Source: Atlanticothrix silvestris CENA357 (lineage in GTDB: Bacteria; Cyanobacteriota; Cyanobacteriia; Cyanobacteriales; Nostocaceae). From it: a DNA stretch of 64,000 nt. The DNA is taken from NCBI RefSeq assembly GCF_016056295.1, contig NZ_JAECZB010000094.1, positions 1-64,000 of the forward strand, in the 5' to 3' direction. How positions within the stretch are numbered: the stretch's first letter is position 1; each line of letters begins with the position of its first letter. Positions 8,820 through 18,910 of this stretch are shown piece by piece. Below the pieces are notes generated by a model. The model saw only the letters and a list, made by a program, of their open reading frames with translations. It had not been told where the DNA came from and did not search any database. A program made the translations under genes and the position numbers.

Positions 8820-10298
8820 ATGACATTTTGGTTTCTCCTCCTACTGGGACTAGCTACTTATCTGATGGTGCAGCGCAGTGTCGCTAACATCACCCAAACT
8901 CCTGTCTGGTTGTTGTGGCTGGTGTTAATGACACCAGCATTGCTATTAAGCGGATGGACGCTAATGTATGGGGTGAAGCAACCTCCGCCGCCATCACTGA
9001 TTATTTGGCCTTCGCTTATCTGTCTTTTGTTATACTGGCTATTGTTTCAATGGGGGCGTAGAATACCAAAAGATACGCAAACTGAACCCCAATCTCCAGA
9101 ATCACAATCGGCTATCCATCCTATCGCAGAACCAGTACCAGTGCGTCCCATTGAACCAACGGAAGAAACTCAACTGCGAAATTGTTTTTCTTGGTCTGTA
9201 TACTACATCCAAAACATTGAATACAGACCTCAGGCTGTGATCTGCCGAGGTCACTTAAGAACAACGCCCGCTAAAGCCTATCAACAGATTAAAACAAATA
9301 TTGAAGCAGAATTTGGCGATCGCTTTTTGGTAATTTTTCAAGAGGGTCTCAATGGTAAACCCTTCTTTGTGCTTGTTCCCAACACTCAAGCAGCTAAAGC
9401 AGAAAATTCCAGCAAGCCAGAAAAGTTAACTCGGCCAGTCTTAGCATTATCACTACTAGTAGCTACTTTATTAACTACTACCCTAGTCGGGGCAAAAACT
9501 GCTGGTGTTGATCCGACGACGCTTCAATCTGACCCAACGGTATTTTTGAAAGGATTACCCTATGCTTTAGGGTTGATGACTATTTTAGGCATCCACGAAC
9601 TTGGTCATTATTTGACAGCTAAATTCTACAAAATTCGCTCGACTTTGCCTTACTTTATCCCAATGCCTTTTTTCTTGGGAACCTTTGGTGCATTTATTCA
9701 AATGCGGAGTCCAATTCCTAACCGCAAAGCTTTATTTGACGTTAGCATTGCTGGGCCAATTGCAGGTTTTATCGCCACTTTACCCTTACTAATATGGGGT
9801 TTAGCTAATTCCGAAGTGGTTCCCCTGACTGAAAAAACAGGACTGTTGAATCCCGATGCACTCAATCCCAAATATTCAATCTTATTAGCGTTGCTCTCCA
9901 AATTAGCATTAGGAAGTCAGTTAACAGCGAAATCAGCTATTGATTTGCATCCCATCGCCGTGGCTGGCTTTCTAGGATTAATCGTAACCGCATTAAATTT
10001 GATGCCTGTGGGTCAATTAGATGGGGGTCACATTGTCCATGCAATGTTTGGACAAAGGACTGCAATCGTTATTGGGCAAATTTCACGCTTGTTACTGCTA
10101 CTACTTTCTCTAGTGCAGCCAGAATTTTTTGTATGGGCGATTATCTTGTTATTCATCCCCTTAATTGATGAACCTGCCTTAAATGATGTCACTGAATTGA
10201 ATAACGGACGTGACATTTTGGGGTTGGTAGCAATGGCTTTATTAGTAATGATTGTGCTGCCACTACCCCAGGCGATCGCTCGTTTGTTGCAAATTTAA
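8820..10298 (+). CDS. Site-2 protease family intramembrane metalloprotease (M50)
   Basis: This polytopic membrane protein has the zinc-binding HELGH at about residues 259-263 of a 492-residue product and the second motif LMPVGQLDGGH about 150 residues later, which supplies the third ligand. A soluble region of about 120 residues precedes the core, an arrangement common in the cyanobacterial/plant EGY-like branch. These enzymes cleave membrane-bound regulators or precursors inside the bilayer. A TTG at 8724 would extend the frame by 32 residues; ATG 8820 gives the MTFWFLLLLGLATYLM start that fits a first membrane helix. It stands alone, divergent from the MBL-fold gene. Confidence 0.9.
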   Translation: MTFWFLLLLGLATYLMVQRSVANITQTPVWLLWLVLMTPALLLSGWTLMYGVKQPPPPSLIIWPSLICLLLYWLLFQWGRRIPKDTQTEPQSPESQSAIHPIAEPVPVRPIEPTEETQLRNCFSWSVYYIQNIEYRPQAVICRGHLRTTPAKAYQQIKTNIEAEFGDRFLVIFQEGLNGKPFFVLVPNTQAAKAENSSKPEKLTRPVLALSLLVATLLTTTLVGAKTAGVDPTTLQSDPTVFLKGLPYALGLMTILGIHELGHYLTAKFYKIRSTLPYFIPMPFFLGTFGAFIQMRSPIPNRKALFDVSIAGPIAGFIATLPLLIWGLANSEVVPLTEKTGLLNPDALNPKYSILLALLSKLALGSQLTAKSAIDLHPIAVAGFLGLIVTALNLMPVGQLDGGHIVHAMFGQRTAIVIGQISRLLLLLLSLVQPEFFVWAIILLFIPLIDEPALNDVTELNNGRDILGLVAMALLVMIVLPLPQAIARLLQI

Positions 10299-10570
10299 AT
10301 ATTTATAACTTTCTTGTGTCATTCTGGACACAGAGAAATAAGTAACCTCTCTTAGCGTTCTCTGCAAAACGCTAGACATCGCTGTGTGCTTAAAGCTATA
10401 GCGACTTTTTTATACCTGTAATCAACGATACATGAACCTATCTGTGAACATTAAATGAACTCTTTTTTGAACTAAAACTGAGGTTTGACCTCATATTTGT
10501 TTTAATGGTAAACCCTTAATTGTAGCTCAATAAAGAGATATTAATTTAACACACAGAAAAAGGGAGATTC

Positions 10571-11188
10571 ATGCTACTTATAAATACTCTAAAAACTTTT
10601 ACTTTCAGTTCTTTTGTCCTGATTTCTGCGTTCCAATGCCCAGCATTCGGATTAGTCAATCAATCTATATCTTCAAATAAATTAGTATCCATTAATACTA
10701 GTATTCAGATGCCTAAACAGCCTCTTTTAGTAGTTCAAAACTACATATATTGGGGGGCGCAACGGGACTGTCAAATTATGATGCCAGGTGTAGTCACAGA
10801 AAACATGCTTGATCGCTTGACATCTTTTAGTGCTACTACCCAAACTGCGTACACCATTATACAGAGAGACTTTCCAGAAGCTTCTAGAATACCTATCCCC
10901 CAGCTTCGGCAAGTATTGCAAAGTGCAATGCGAGAAACGATTGGCCATACTGGCAAGGTTATTAGAACTACCAATCTTGTAATTGATGGACATCCTGGCT
11001 TGGAATTATTGATGCAACACTCGGATGGGAGTCTGGGACAATATCGCGCATTTGTAGTTAATCAGCGTCTTTATTTTATGGGGTCTTTAACAAAAGATGA
11101 ATTAACTACAGAAGCTGTTAACTTCTTTGATTCTTTTCGAGTTTACCCAGAGCGTATTCGTTACTCCAATTCGAGCATTTATGAATAA
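10571..11188 (+). CDS. Secreted protein of unknown function
   Basis: The 205-residue product starts with a signal peptide (hydrophobic residues about 8-27, cleavage near FQCPAFG). The rest is a compact domain ending with GQYRAFVVNQRLYFMGSL and FFDSFRV. This ending recalls small secreted alpha/beta domains found in many bacteria, where a strand with R-x-F/Y-V-x-x-x-R-L-Y is followed by a helix with F-x-D-S-F. An AGGGAGA ribosome-binding site lies just before the ATG. I do not recognise a specific function. The gene is followed closely by an unrelated small gene. Confidence 0.7.
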   Translation: MLLINTLKTFTFSSFVLISAFQCPAFGLVNQSISSNKLVSINTSIQMPKQPLLVVQNYIYWGAQRDCQIMMPGVVTENMLDRLTSFSATTQTAYTIIQRDFPEASRIPIPQLRQVLQSAMRETIGHTGKVIRTTNLVIDGHPGLELLMQHSDGSLGQYRAFVVNQRLYFMGSLTKDELTTEAVNFFDSFRVYPERIRYSNSSIYE

Positions 11189-11264
11189 TTATATTCATGG
11201 ATTTTGCCTCACATAATTATTGCTAAATCAAGCTCTAAATAAAGTTTATCTTAGGAGTATTAAA

Positions 11265-11735
11265 TTGAATATAATCCAGATGGCACCCAAAATTTTTTGC
11301 CAGTTTAGGAAAAATTACAATTTCTTTAACAAAGTTAAATTGATTGACTGGCAAGCGATATTTTTTAGCCTCATTAAATCACATAAAGATCAAAAAATGA
11401 GTGTAATACAAGCCTTACTGGCGATTCAACAGTATAGAAGGTTACTGTTTTTAATCCAAAAATATCCATACATCAGAATGGTTCCTAATCAAGAAATTGA
11501 TACAGTCTTACACGCACATATAGCTAATATTCATCAGTTTGAAGAAGACTGTCAGAACCTCTTTAGTGTTTATCTTCAACACGTTCCCAATTTTGGAGTT
11601 ACAGGAGAAGCTGAACGTTTAGAATGGCAATTAGCTTTTGCTCAAACTCAGAAATTATTTGAATTGAATTTTGGGCAAGGTGCTATGGGTAATTCCCCCG
11701 CTGCTTGTTGTGAAATTCTTTTGAAGAATACATAG
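11265..11735 (+). CDS. GRDP-like (DUF1399-type) small protein
   Basis: The central region reads YRRLLFLIQKYPYIRMVPNQ, then EIDTVLHAHIANIHQFEEDC and VPNFGVTGEAE. This matches the pattern of glycine-rich-domain-containing-protein-like (DUF1399/GRDP) proteins, where a W/L-H-x-H motif is conserved. Function in bacteria is unknown. The frame is open from a TTG at 11220, but an AGGAG at 11253-11257 stands at ideal distance from the TTG at 11265, so that start is preferred; ATG 11280 is another option. It probably follows the secreted-protein gene in one transcript. Confidence 0.6.
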   Translation: MNIIQMAPKIFCQFRKNYNFFNKVKLIDWQAIFFSLIKSHKDQKMSVIQALLAIQQYRRLLFLIQKYPYIRMVPNQEIDTVLHAHIANIHQFEEDCQNLFSVYLQHVPNFGVTGEAERLEWQLAFAQTQKLFELNFGQGAMGNSPAACCEILLKNT

Positions 11736-11798
11736 TTCGGCTGTTTATAGATTCATGACAAAAGATCAGAGTTTCAATTTTACAAAATATTAGGGATT

Positions 11799-14141
11799 TC
11801 ATATTTTAATATCTAAGTTTTGCAGTATATTTAGCGTTTCCTCTACTTCCGGTAACATCCCCAGCTTTTCAAAATTTTCTAAGGCTTTGTTTGCCCAATT
11901 TTGAGCATCAGCTAAATTGCCCTTGGCCTTTGCCAGAAAAGAAAATGAACGTTGACAAAATGCAATGCGGCTTTTATCTTCGTTGGCTTCTGCTACACGC
12001 AATCCTTCTGTTAATAGTCGTTCGGCTTCATCTAGTCTTTGTTGTTTGATGGCAACGTCAGCCAACCAATTTTGGGTACAGAAGATGGCGCGTATCCAGT
12101 TCATCGCTTGTGCAAGTTCTAGGGTTTCTTGAAAAATTATTTTTGCTTGCTCATATTTTTCATGTTTAAAGAAAATTTCACCTTGATAATATTGAATTTG
12201 CACTAATTGCCGCGATCGCTGCTGTTGCTCTAATTGCGTCTCTTGCAATAGTTGTCTTGCTTGAGTTAGCCAAGTCTGCGCCTCATCCAGCCTTTGCTGT
12301 TGAATGCGTAAGACCGCTATATTTCTTGCCAAGGTCAACATAAACAAAGTTTCTTGATGATGACGTAACTCCCAAGCTTTAGTAAACAGTTCGTCTGCTT
12401 CTTCTAACTGCTTCTGTCTACCCATTGAGGTGAGAGTCCAAGCACGGTCAACCATGACTTTTGCTGTAACTGACCAGTCCCCGCGTTGTTCTGCTGCTTG
12501 AATTAGCCATGCTGTCCAACTCAGGCGATCGTCCCAATATCGCAAACGACTTTCTCGCCTACCCATAATATGGGTGTATGCCTCAAGATTTTGCCAAAAC
12601 TTCAACATTTCTGTGTATCGACCCTCAACCATACACCACTCAATTGCAGCTTGTAAATTTTGCCACTCTTCCTCCAAACCATCAAACTGCCCTTGCCACC
12701 CTTTAGCATCTTGTCCGATATACCTCTGTGAAAAATTTAAGTACCAACTAATCCACCTCTCCCTTGCTTCCCCTTCAAAGTCAGGGTAGTTCTTTAGTTC
12801 GGCAAGGGCATACTCGCGGGTTAGTGGTAGCATACTGTAGCGATTATTCTCTTGCCTGACTAACGAAAGACCCCGCAATCGAGCTAAATCAGCACTTGTT
12901 GTATTTAAATTCATTTCTGGTACTGCTACTTGTACGAGTGCATCCTGTAAAGGTGGCATTGGAAATAGCGCTAGTGCCATCAATAACTTATGGGCTGATT
13001 GTCCTGCAAGGGGGTTGACGGAAGTTTCAAAACAAAAACGGGCAACGTCTCCCGTAGATTGAGACACCCCTCCCAATACTTCTTGAATGGGGTACCCGTT
13101 AGCTAGCTGACCAATGGCGTAACTGATGGCTACTGGAATACCACCCGTAAATTTGTAAAGTGTTTGACTATCTTTATTACTGAGAGAAACTCCTTTTTCT
13201 TGAGCTTCGTGCTTAATTAAACAGAGACCATCTGATTCTGGCATTGATGTTAACCGCACAGGTACAAACAAAATTTGTTCGCGGGTAGTAATCACTGCTT
13301 TGACAGTTGGTGGTAATTCATACAAAAATGCCAAAACATCTTGCTGATTTTCCACCGTCTCCAAATTATCGACAATTAGCAGTGTGCGCTGACAAGAAAA
13401 GGCATCCTTAATTAAATCTAATTGCTCTTCAAAACTCACCCCAGTAATATCTAACTCATTCAATATGCGTGCAATCTGGTGGAAAATATCACGTAAAGTT
13501 CGTCTTGGAGCCAAACTTGGTAATAAACCGAAGGAGGTAAGGTAAGACTGTTTGGCTGAAGTAAAAATAATCGTATCAAAAGTAGGCACACCCAATAAAG
13601 TTTCATTATTGTAACTGGCGTGTAAACAACGATAAGCTGCTTCCAGTACAAGGGTTGTTTTGCCTACACCACCAATACCATCGACGCTCACTAAATGTGC
13701 AGAATGCCTGGGTGAAAGTAACTCCAAAAGCCGAGTAATTTCCTCTTCTCTACCCACAAATGTAGTGCAACTAGGAGCCGGTAAGTTGTGACGCAGACGT
13801 TTTGAGGCAATAGGTAAAGAAATTAAAGGTAATTCAATGTCTGTAACAATTTCACTTCTGTTATACTTCGGCTCTTGTAATAATTTTTCTAAAACTAACT
13901 CAACTGTATTAATACGTATCTTTTGCTTTGTAGCGTCTGATAATAACTCCCAAAGTTTGGGACAAAATACTCTCTGCACCGTGCCGCCCGCGTATCCAGT
14001 GACCTGAATATCTTTAAGTTTTTTTCCTGCGAAAACCTGCTCCAAAATAGATTTTTGTACATCTGTCAAACCTATTCCTGTTATGGGAATAACTAGCTCA
14101 TTTGCCACTCTTATGAGTTCCGATATCTTTTCAATGCCCAT
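11799..14141 (-). CDS. STAND NTPase (NB-ARC-like) with C-terminal TPR repeats
   Basis: The 780-residue protein has an N-terminal helical domain of about 90 residues (LTDVQKSILEQVFAGKKLKD... resembling the N-terminal domains of cyanobacterial vWA-MoxR-associated and STAND proteins). A P-loop GIGGVGKTT follows at 155-163, then Walker B LLIVDNLE, sensor VITTREQ, a GGIP winged-helix-linked motif and about 300 residues of TPR-like helices. STAND ATPases act as ligand-triggered switches in signalling, programmed death or anti-phage defence. The N-terminal domain probably recruits an effector; none is encoded next door. A second STAND gene lies 4.8 kb away on the other strand. Confidence 0.85.
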   Translation of the reverse strand: MGIEKISELIRVANELVIPITGIGLTDVQKSILEQVFAGKKLKDIQVTGYAGGTVQRVFCPKLWELLSDATKQKIRINTVELVLEKLLQEPKYNRSEIVTDIELPLISLPIASKRLRHNLPAPSCTTFVGREEEITRLLELLSPRHSAHLVSVDGIGGVGKTTLVLEAAYRCLHASYNNETLLGVPTFDTIIFTSAKQSYLTSFGLLPSLAPRRTLRDIFHQIARILNELDITGVSFEEQLDLIKDAFSCQRTLLIVDNLETVENQQDVLAFLYELPPTVKAVITTREQILFVPVRLTSMPESDGLCLIKHEAQEKGVSLSNKDSQTLYKFTGGIPVAISYAIGQLANGYPIQEVLGGVSQSTGDVARFCFETSVNPLAGQSAHKLLMALALFPMPPLQDALVQVAVPEMNLNTTSADLARLRGLSLVRQENNRYSMLPLTREYALAELKNYPDFEGEARERWISWYLNFSQRYIGQDAKGWQGQFDGLEEEWQNLQAAIEWCMVEGRYTEMLKFWQNLEAYTHIMGRRESRLRYWDDRLSWTAWLIQAAEQRGDWSVTAKVMVDRAWTLTSMGRQKQLEEADELFTKAWELRHHQETLFMLTLARNIAVLRIQQQRLDEAQTWLTQARQLLQETQLEQQQRSRQLVQIQYYQGEIFFKHEKYEQAKIIFQETLELAQAMNWIRAIFCTQNWLADVAIKQQRLDEAERLLTEGLRVAEANEDKSRIAFCQRSFSFLAKAKGNLADAQNWANKALENFEKLGMLPEVEETLNILQNLDIKI

Positions 14142-14363
14142 CTCTCAGTTGGAAATAAATCCTTTTAGTGAGCTTAGCTTAATTTCGGAATTAAATGGAT
14201 GCCTTCAATAAATTGAACAACCAAACTGAATATCTTGAATATTTTGAATTTAAAGTTGAATATATAACTGAAAATCCGTTTACAAAATGAATGATATCTC
14301 TGATACTTTATTAAAAAAGCTTCAACGTAAAAGTATCTAGATTAATTTTTTGAAACCACAAAC

Positions 14364-15956
14364 ATGTTGAAATTTATCAGACTTTTTCTGTGCGTACTTC
14401 CTGCTGCCTTGATTTTAATATTAATTCCAAATGCAAACGTTAAAGCTGAAAAATTGAAATCTGGTGATCATTCAATTGATTTTCCTCAGAAAGTTAATCA
14501 ATATGTTCAACTAAATTCTACGCCAGTTACTTCAGTTTCTCAGCTTTCTGATGTGCAGTCTACTGACTGGGCATTTCAAGCATTGCAGTCTCTAGTTGAG
14601 CGTTATAGCTGTATTGCTGGCTATCCTGATGGTAGTTTCAAAGGAAGTCGCGCTATGACTCGCTTTGAGTTTGCTACTGCATTAAACGACTGCTTAGACA
14701 GAATTAACCAAAGAATTACTGCTGATATCACAGACGGAGTTGTTAAAGAAGATTTGGCAACTTTGCAAAAGCTACAAGAGGAGTTCAAAACAGAACTCAC
14801 TACCTTACAGGGTAGAGTTGATATTGTGGAAGCACGTACCGAACAGCTAGAAAAACAGCAGTTTTCTGCAACGACAAAACTCAATGGTCAAGTTATATTT
14901 GCTGCTGTAGATGCTTTTGGAGATGCTAGCCGTAGTGGTGATGAAGATAATAGCAACCTCACGTTTTCTAGCCGAATACGCCTTAACTTTGATACTAGCT
15001 TTACTGGAAAAGATCAGTTACGTATACGACTGCAAGCGAGTAATATTATTAATCCGAATGCACCCGGCAATGAAGCTCGTGTAGCTTTCCAATCTGGTAG
15101 TGATACAACTAACAATGTAGCACTCAGTAAACTGCAATATCGTTTTCCTTTAAACGAGCAAGTATCTATTTTGGCTGCCACAGGTTTTAATACTTACTTT
15201 GATGATGGGGATGTTATTAACCCTCTACAAAGTGATGTAAATGCGACTATTTCTCGCTTTGGTCGATACAATGCCATTTATCGTTTGGGTGGAGATACGG
15301 GTGTAATAGTTACTTATAAGCCGAACAGAAACATCAAAGCAGAGGCAATGTACCTAGCGAAAAATGCTAATAATCCTGGTAACGGCTTATTTAACAGTGG
15401 TTATGGTGCATTGGGGCAGATTGTCTTCTATCCAAATAGCGAAGACCCAGTGACCAAAATTGCTTTTACTTATGTCAATGCCTACAACGAGGATGGTTTA
15501 GGCCATAATACTGGCAGCTTACCATCTAACTTGGGAGGCAGGAAAGTTTCCTCTAACTCTTACGGTATTGAAACGAATGTCAAAATTAATAGTGGTTTTC
15601 AGGTGGGTGGATGGGTAGGCTATACCAGTGCGCGGGCCCTGACTGGAGAAGTTAAAGGCGATGCTGATATTTGGAACTGGGCTGTCACTCTAGCCTTTCC
15701 TGATTTGGGCAAACAGGGTAATTTGGGGGGGATTATTATCGGTATGCAGCCTAGGTTGACTAATACTTCAGCACCTTTAGCAGGCTTGCCTCGTCGTGAC
15801 CCAGATACTGGGTTTCACATTGAAGGGTTTTATAGGTATAAAATCAACGACAATATCAGTATTACTCCTGGTCTTCTTTGGCTGACAGCACCAAATCATA
15901 ACAGTCAAAATGGTGACATTTTTTTGGGAGTAATTAGAACTACTTTCGAGATATGA
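14364..15956 (+). CDS. Iron-uptake-type porin (SLH domain + OprB barrel)
   Basis: The 530-residue outer-membrane protein has a signal peptide (about 1-28), one SLH domain (VQSTDWAFQALQSLVERYS, then GYPDGSFKGSRAMTRFEFA, about 65-115) that anchors it to peptidoglycan-linked polymer, a short coiled coil (about 125-165) and a carbohydrate-porin (OprB-type) beta-barrel up to a terminal aromatic strand. This is the standard cyanobacterial porin layout; members are linked to passage of inorganic ions including iron. It is flanked by signalling genes with no obvious functional link. Confidence 0.92.
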   Translation: MLKFIRLFLCVLPAALILILIPNANVKAEKLKSGDHSIDFPQKVNQYVQLNSTPVTSVSQLSDVQSTDWAFQALQSLVERYSCIAGYPDGSFKGSRAMTRFEFATALNDCLDRINQRITADITDGVVKEDLATLQKLQEEFKTELTTLQGRVDIVEARTEQLEKQQFSATTKLNGQVIFAAVDAFGDASRSGDEDNSNLTFSSRIRLNFDTSFTGKDQLRIRLQASNIINPNAPGNEARVAFQSGSDTTNNVALSKLQYRFPLNEQVSILAATGFNTYFDDGDVINPLQSDVNATISRFGRYNAIYRLGGDTGVIVTYKPNRNIKAEAMYLAKNANNPGNGLFNSGYGALGQIVFYPNSEDPVTKIAFTYVNAYNEDGLGHNTGSLPSNLGGRKVSSNSYGIETNVKINSGFQVGGWVGYTSARALTGEVKGDADIWNWAVTLAFPDLGKQGNLGGIIIGMQPRLTNTSAPLAGLPRRDPDTGFHIEGFYRYKINDNISITPGLLWLTAPNHNSQNGDIFLGVIRTTFEI

Positions 15957-16211
15957 AGGGAAATTCAAAAGATTAGTCATAGATTTGTCCTTATGCAATC
16001 CATAGGATATTGCTATTGAAAAAACCTAATTTTAAGGAATTGCAAAAAACATGACGATAGTACAGAATTATTACGTAAGTAAGAATTCTGAGAAGGCAGG
16101 CGTAACCTTAGTACTGACTAGTTTAGTTGAATTGTGATCTGCAACACTATATCAGGTTGAAAAAATTTTTGTCATTTAGTGTGTAGCTAAAGTAACGCTA
16201 AAGGTTAATCA

Positions 16212-18860
16212 ATGGTTAATAGCGATTCCTCTATTGAAGTTTACTGCACTCGCCCCAACTGTGATCAACCTCAAAATTTGATTCCAGAGCAATCTCTCAC
16301 TTCTACTTCCATTAGGGAACAATGTTGCTCTAAATGTGGAATGCCATTGATTTTGGGGGGGCATTTCTTACCGCTAGGATTATTAGTTTCTGATGAAGAA
16401 CGGGGTGGATTTGGTAGAACTTTTTTAGCACGGGATATTAGCTTTCCCCATAGACCACTGCGTGTAATTAAACAGTTGCACCCTAGAAACCCTTCTGGAA
16501 GAGTGCTGAATCCGTCGGAGCTACAACGAATAGAACAATTATTTCAGCGTGAAGCAAATATTTTAGCGGAACTGAATCATCAACAAATTCCTAGAGCATG
16601 GGCATTTTTTGTGGTGGAAGCTGATCATGAAACAAGCCATCCGCAAAAGTTTTTTTACTTGGTACAGGATTATATCGAAGGTCAGGATTTAGCTCAGATT
16701 TTAAAGAAGAAAGGACAATTTTTAGAGGATGAAGTTGTTCATATTCTCAAAGAAATTTTAAAAATCCTACAGTATATCCATAATTTTGATGAGAATCGGG
16801 GAGCTATACATAGGGATATTAAACCTGCAAATATCATGCGCCGTCGTAGAGATGGATTGCTGTATTTGATAGATTTCGGTGCAGTTAGACAGGTAGTAGA
16901 AGGATTACCGGCCGATACATCATCTGTAGTTCTAACTCCTGGTTTTGCACCCCCTGAGCAATTCGCTGGCGAAAAAGTATCTCCTGCATCAGATTTATAC
17001 GCCTTAGCTGCAACCTGTGTGTGTTTGTTGACAGGAGGTGGTAATCCCAGAGAGCTGCTTTTGAATTCAAATTGGAGACAATATACAAATGTGAGCAACC
17101 AGAGTTTAGCAACAGTTTTAGACTCAATGCTCAAATATAAGCAAGAAGATCGACCTCAATCTGCTCAGGAGGTTCTTGATGCTCTGTCTACTAAACAACA
17201 ACCTAATTTACTTCAGAAGTTTCTCGATTGGCTGAAAGGAATTCCTAGACGGAAGCGTTGGATAAGTTTAGGTGGTTTAGCTTTATTAGGATTAGCGATC
17301 GCAGTTATTCTACATTGGGCAATTCAAGCAAACACATCAAACCCATTAGTCAAACAACCAACCGAAACACCTTTATCTAGACCATCAACTCCAACGCCAC
17401 CACCACCTTTTGCTGAATATTTTAGCAGGGGAGAAGAAGCTTTAATTGCCGAAGCACAAGCAGTTGCCACCATTCCAGAATGTAGAACAGCTTATGATTT
17501 AAAGAAACAAGGAATGGAAGCATTTGCAAATGCTAGTTCTCCAGCAGATTTTAGAACAGCTGAAGATGCTTTTTTCAAATCCATAAAAGAATTTAAAAAC
17601 GCTTATAATAAAACAAAAACATCCTCTAGCGAAAATAAGTGTCACATTGACCCAGAGACATGGATTTATTATTACAACTCTAAAGTTGCTCAAACTCAAC
17701 TTGCCATTAATGGTAGTCTTCCAACTATAGCAGTTGTTATTTCCGGTCTAGAAGACGAACGGGGTGATTCTCTAGAAATATTGCGTGGTATTGCCCAAGT
17801 TCAAAGTGAGCAAGAAAGCGCGCCAGTATTGCAAATACTCATAGCAAAATATGATAGTCAACAACAAGAAGTTGAATATATTGCTGAGCAGAATATTCCC
17901 GGAGACCTTCAATATTTTAGCAATAGTAAAATATTAGGGGTGGTTGGTCGTTATAGTAGCCACGAAATTTTGAAACCAGGAGATATTTTTGGTAAAAAGC
18001 AGCTTGTGCTGATTTCACCCACAAGTACTGCTATTAGACGATATGATTTTCATAATCAACAGCGTTTAAACGAATATGTTTTCCGCACAGCTTCTAATGA
18101 TTCTATTGCTGCTAAAGATTTAGCTAACTACATGCGGAGCAATAGCCAGTGGCAGAAAGTATTAATTGGTTTTGATTCTGAAAACAATTATAGCAAGTCT
18201 CTAAAAGATGAATTTGAACAAGAACTGAGGAGATTAGGAGCAATATATAAAAATATTACAGGTTGTGATTTAAAGCGTGCAGATGCATTGCAACTTTGTA
18301 AAGATAAAGCAAAAGAAGAAAACGTGCAAGTACTAATGTTAGCTCCTAGCGCTGATACTTTAAAAAAAGCACTAAATATTGTAAAAGAAGTTAAATTACA
18401 AAAGCGAAATCGTCAAATTTTAGGAGGAGATGTTCTGTATGACACACAGACTTTAGACCTTGGAGATGTAGTAGATGTAGCCGATGATATGGTGGTTGCT
18501 GTATCTTCTCATGCAAGTCTTGCTAATACTAATTTTATTGGGACAGCCACAAAACTTTGGGGAACATCAGATGTGAGTTGGAGAACACTTACTTCTTATG
18601 ATGCAGCGAAAGTATTTGTTAAAGCTTTGACTGATCTAAGAAATCAAGGAAATAATAATCCAACCAGTCAGCAGGTCTACGAAAAATTAAAAGAACCGAG
18701 TTTTTTAGTGCTTGGTGCTACAGCAAATATAGAATTTGATGAGCAGCACGATCGCAAACAAGTTAAAAATATTGGTATTTTAGTACAAGCTCAATATAAC
18801 CCTAAAACCAATAAATACCGCTTTAATCATTTAAAGTCACCAGAACGAAATAATCCCTAG
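16212..18860 (+). CDS. 4-Cys Ser/Thr protein kinase fused to an extracytoplasmic LivK-like receptor domain
   Basis: The 882-residue protein has an N-terminal cysteine motif (C12, C17, CCxxC at 38-42), then a Hanks-type kinase domain with GGFGRTF loop, catalytic Lys about 87, HRDIKPAN at 200-207, DFG at 221-223 and APPEQ at 246-250. A single membrane helix spans about 350-370. A proline-rich linker leads to a region from about 505 on that matches type I periplasmic binding proteins (TIAVVISGLEDERGDSLEI, then LISPTSTA, then VLMLAPSADT). It should sense a ligand outside the membrane and phosphorylate targets inside. The ligand is unknown. A STAND ATPase gene follows 50 bases later, so the two are probably co-transcribed. 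Confidence 0.9.
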   Translation: MVNSDSSIEVYCTRPNCDQPQNLIPEQSLTSTSIREQCCSKCGMPLILGGHFLPLGLLVSDEERGGFGRTFLARDISFPHRPLRVIKQLHPRNPSGRVLNPSELQRIEQLFQREANILAELNHQQIPRAWAFFVVEADHETSHPQKFFYLVQDYIEGQDLAQILKKKGQFLEDEVVHILKEILKILQYIHNFDENRGAIHRDIKPANIMRRRRDGLLYLIDFGAVRQVVEGLPADTSSVVLTPGFAPPEQFAGEKVSPASDLYALAATCVCLLTGGGNPRELLLNSNWRQYTNVSNQSLATVLDSMLKYKQEDRPQSAQEVLDALSTKQQPNLLQKFLDWLKGIPRRKRWISLGGLALLGLAIAVILHWAIQANTSNPLVKQPTETPLSRPSTPTPPPPFAEYFSRGEEALIAEAQAVATIPECRTAYDLKKQGMEAFANASSPADFRTAEDAFFKSIKEFKNAYNKTKTSSSENKCHIDPETWIYYYNSKVAQTQLAINGSLPTIAVVISGLEDERGDSLEILRGIAQVQSEQESAPVLQILIAKYDSQQQEVEYIAEQNIPGDLQYFSNSKILGVVGRYSSHEILKPGDIFGKKQLVLISPTSTAIRRYDFHNQQRLNEYVFRTASNDSIAAKDLANYMRSNSQWQKVLIGFDSENNYSKSLKDEFEQELRRLGAIYKNITGCDLKRADALQLCKDKAKEENVQVLMLAPSADTLKKALNIVKEVKLQKRNRQILGGDVLYDTQTLDLGDVVDVADDMVVAVSSHASLANTNFIGTATKLWGTSDVSWRTLTSYDAAKVFVKALTDLRNQGNNNPTSQQVYEKLKEPSFLVLGATANIEFDEQHDRKQVKNIGILVQAQYNPKTNKYRFNHLKSPERNNP

Positions 18861-18910
18861 TACCGCAAAATGGAATTAAAGATTAAAAATGAATACAGTG
18901 CTAAAAGACT

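Noticed and set aside
14364-15956. S-layer protein from the SLH domain
   Set aside because: The single SLH domain is followed by an OprB-type barrel with a terminal aromatic strand; this is the standard cyanobacterial porin.
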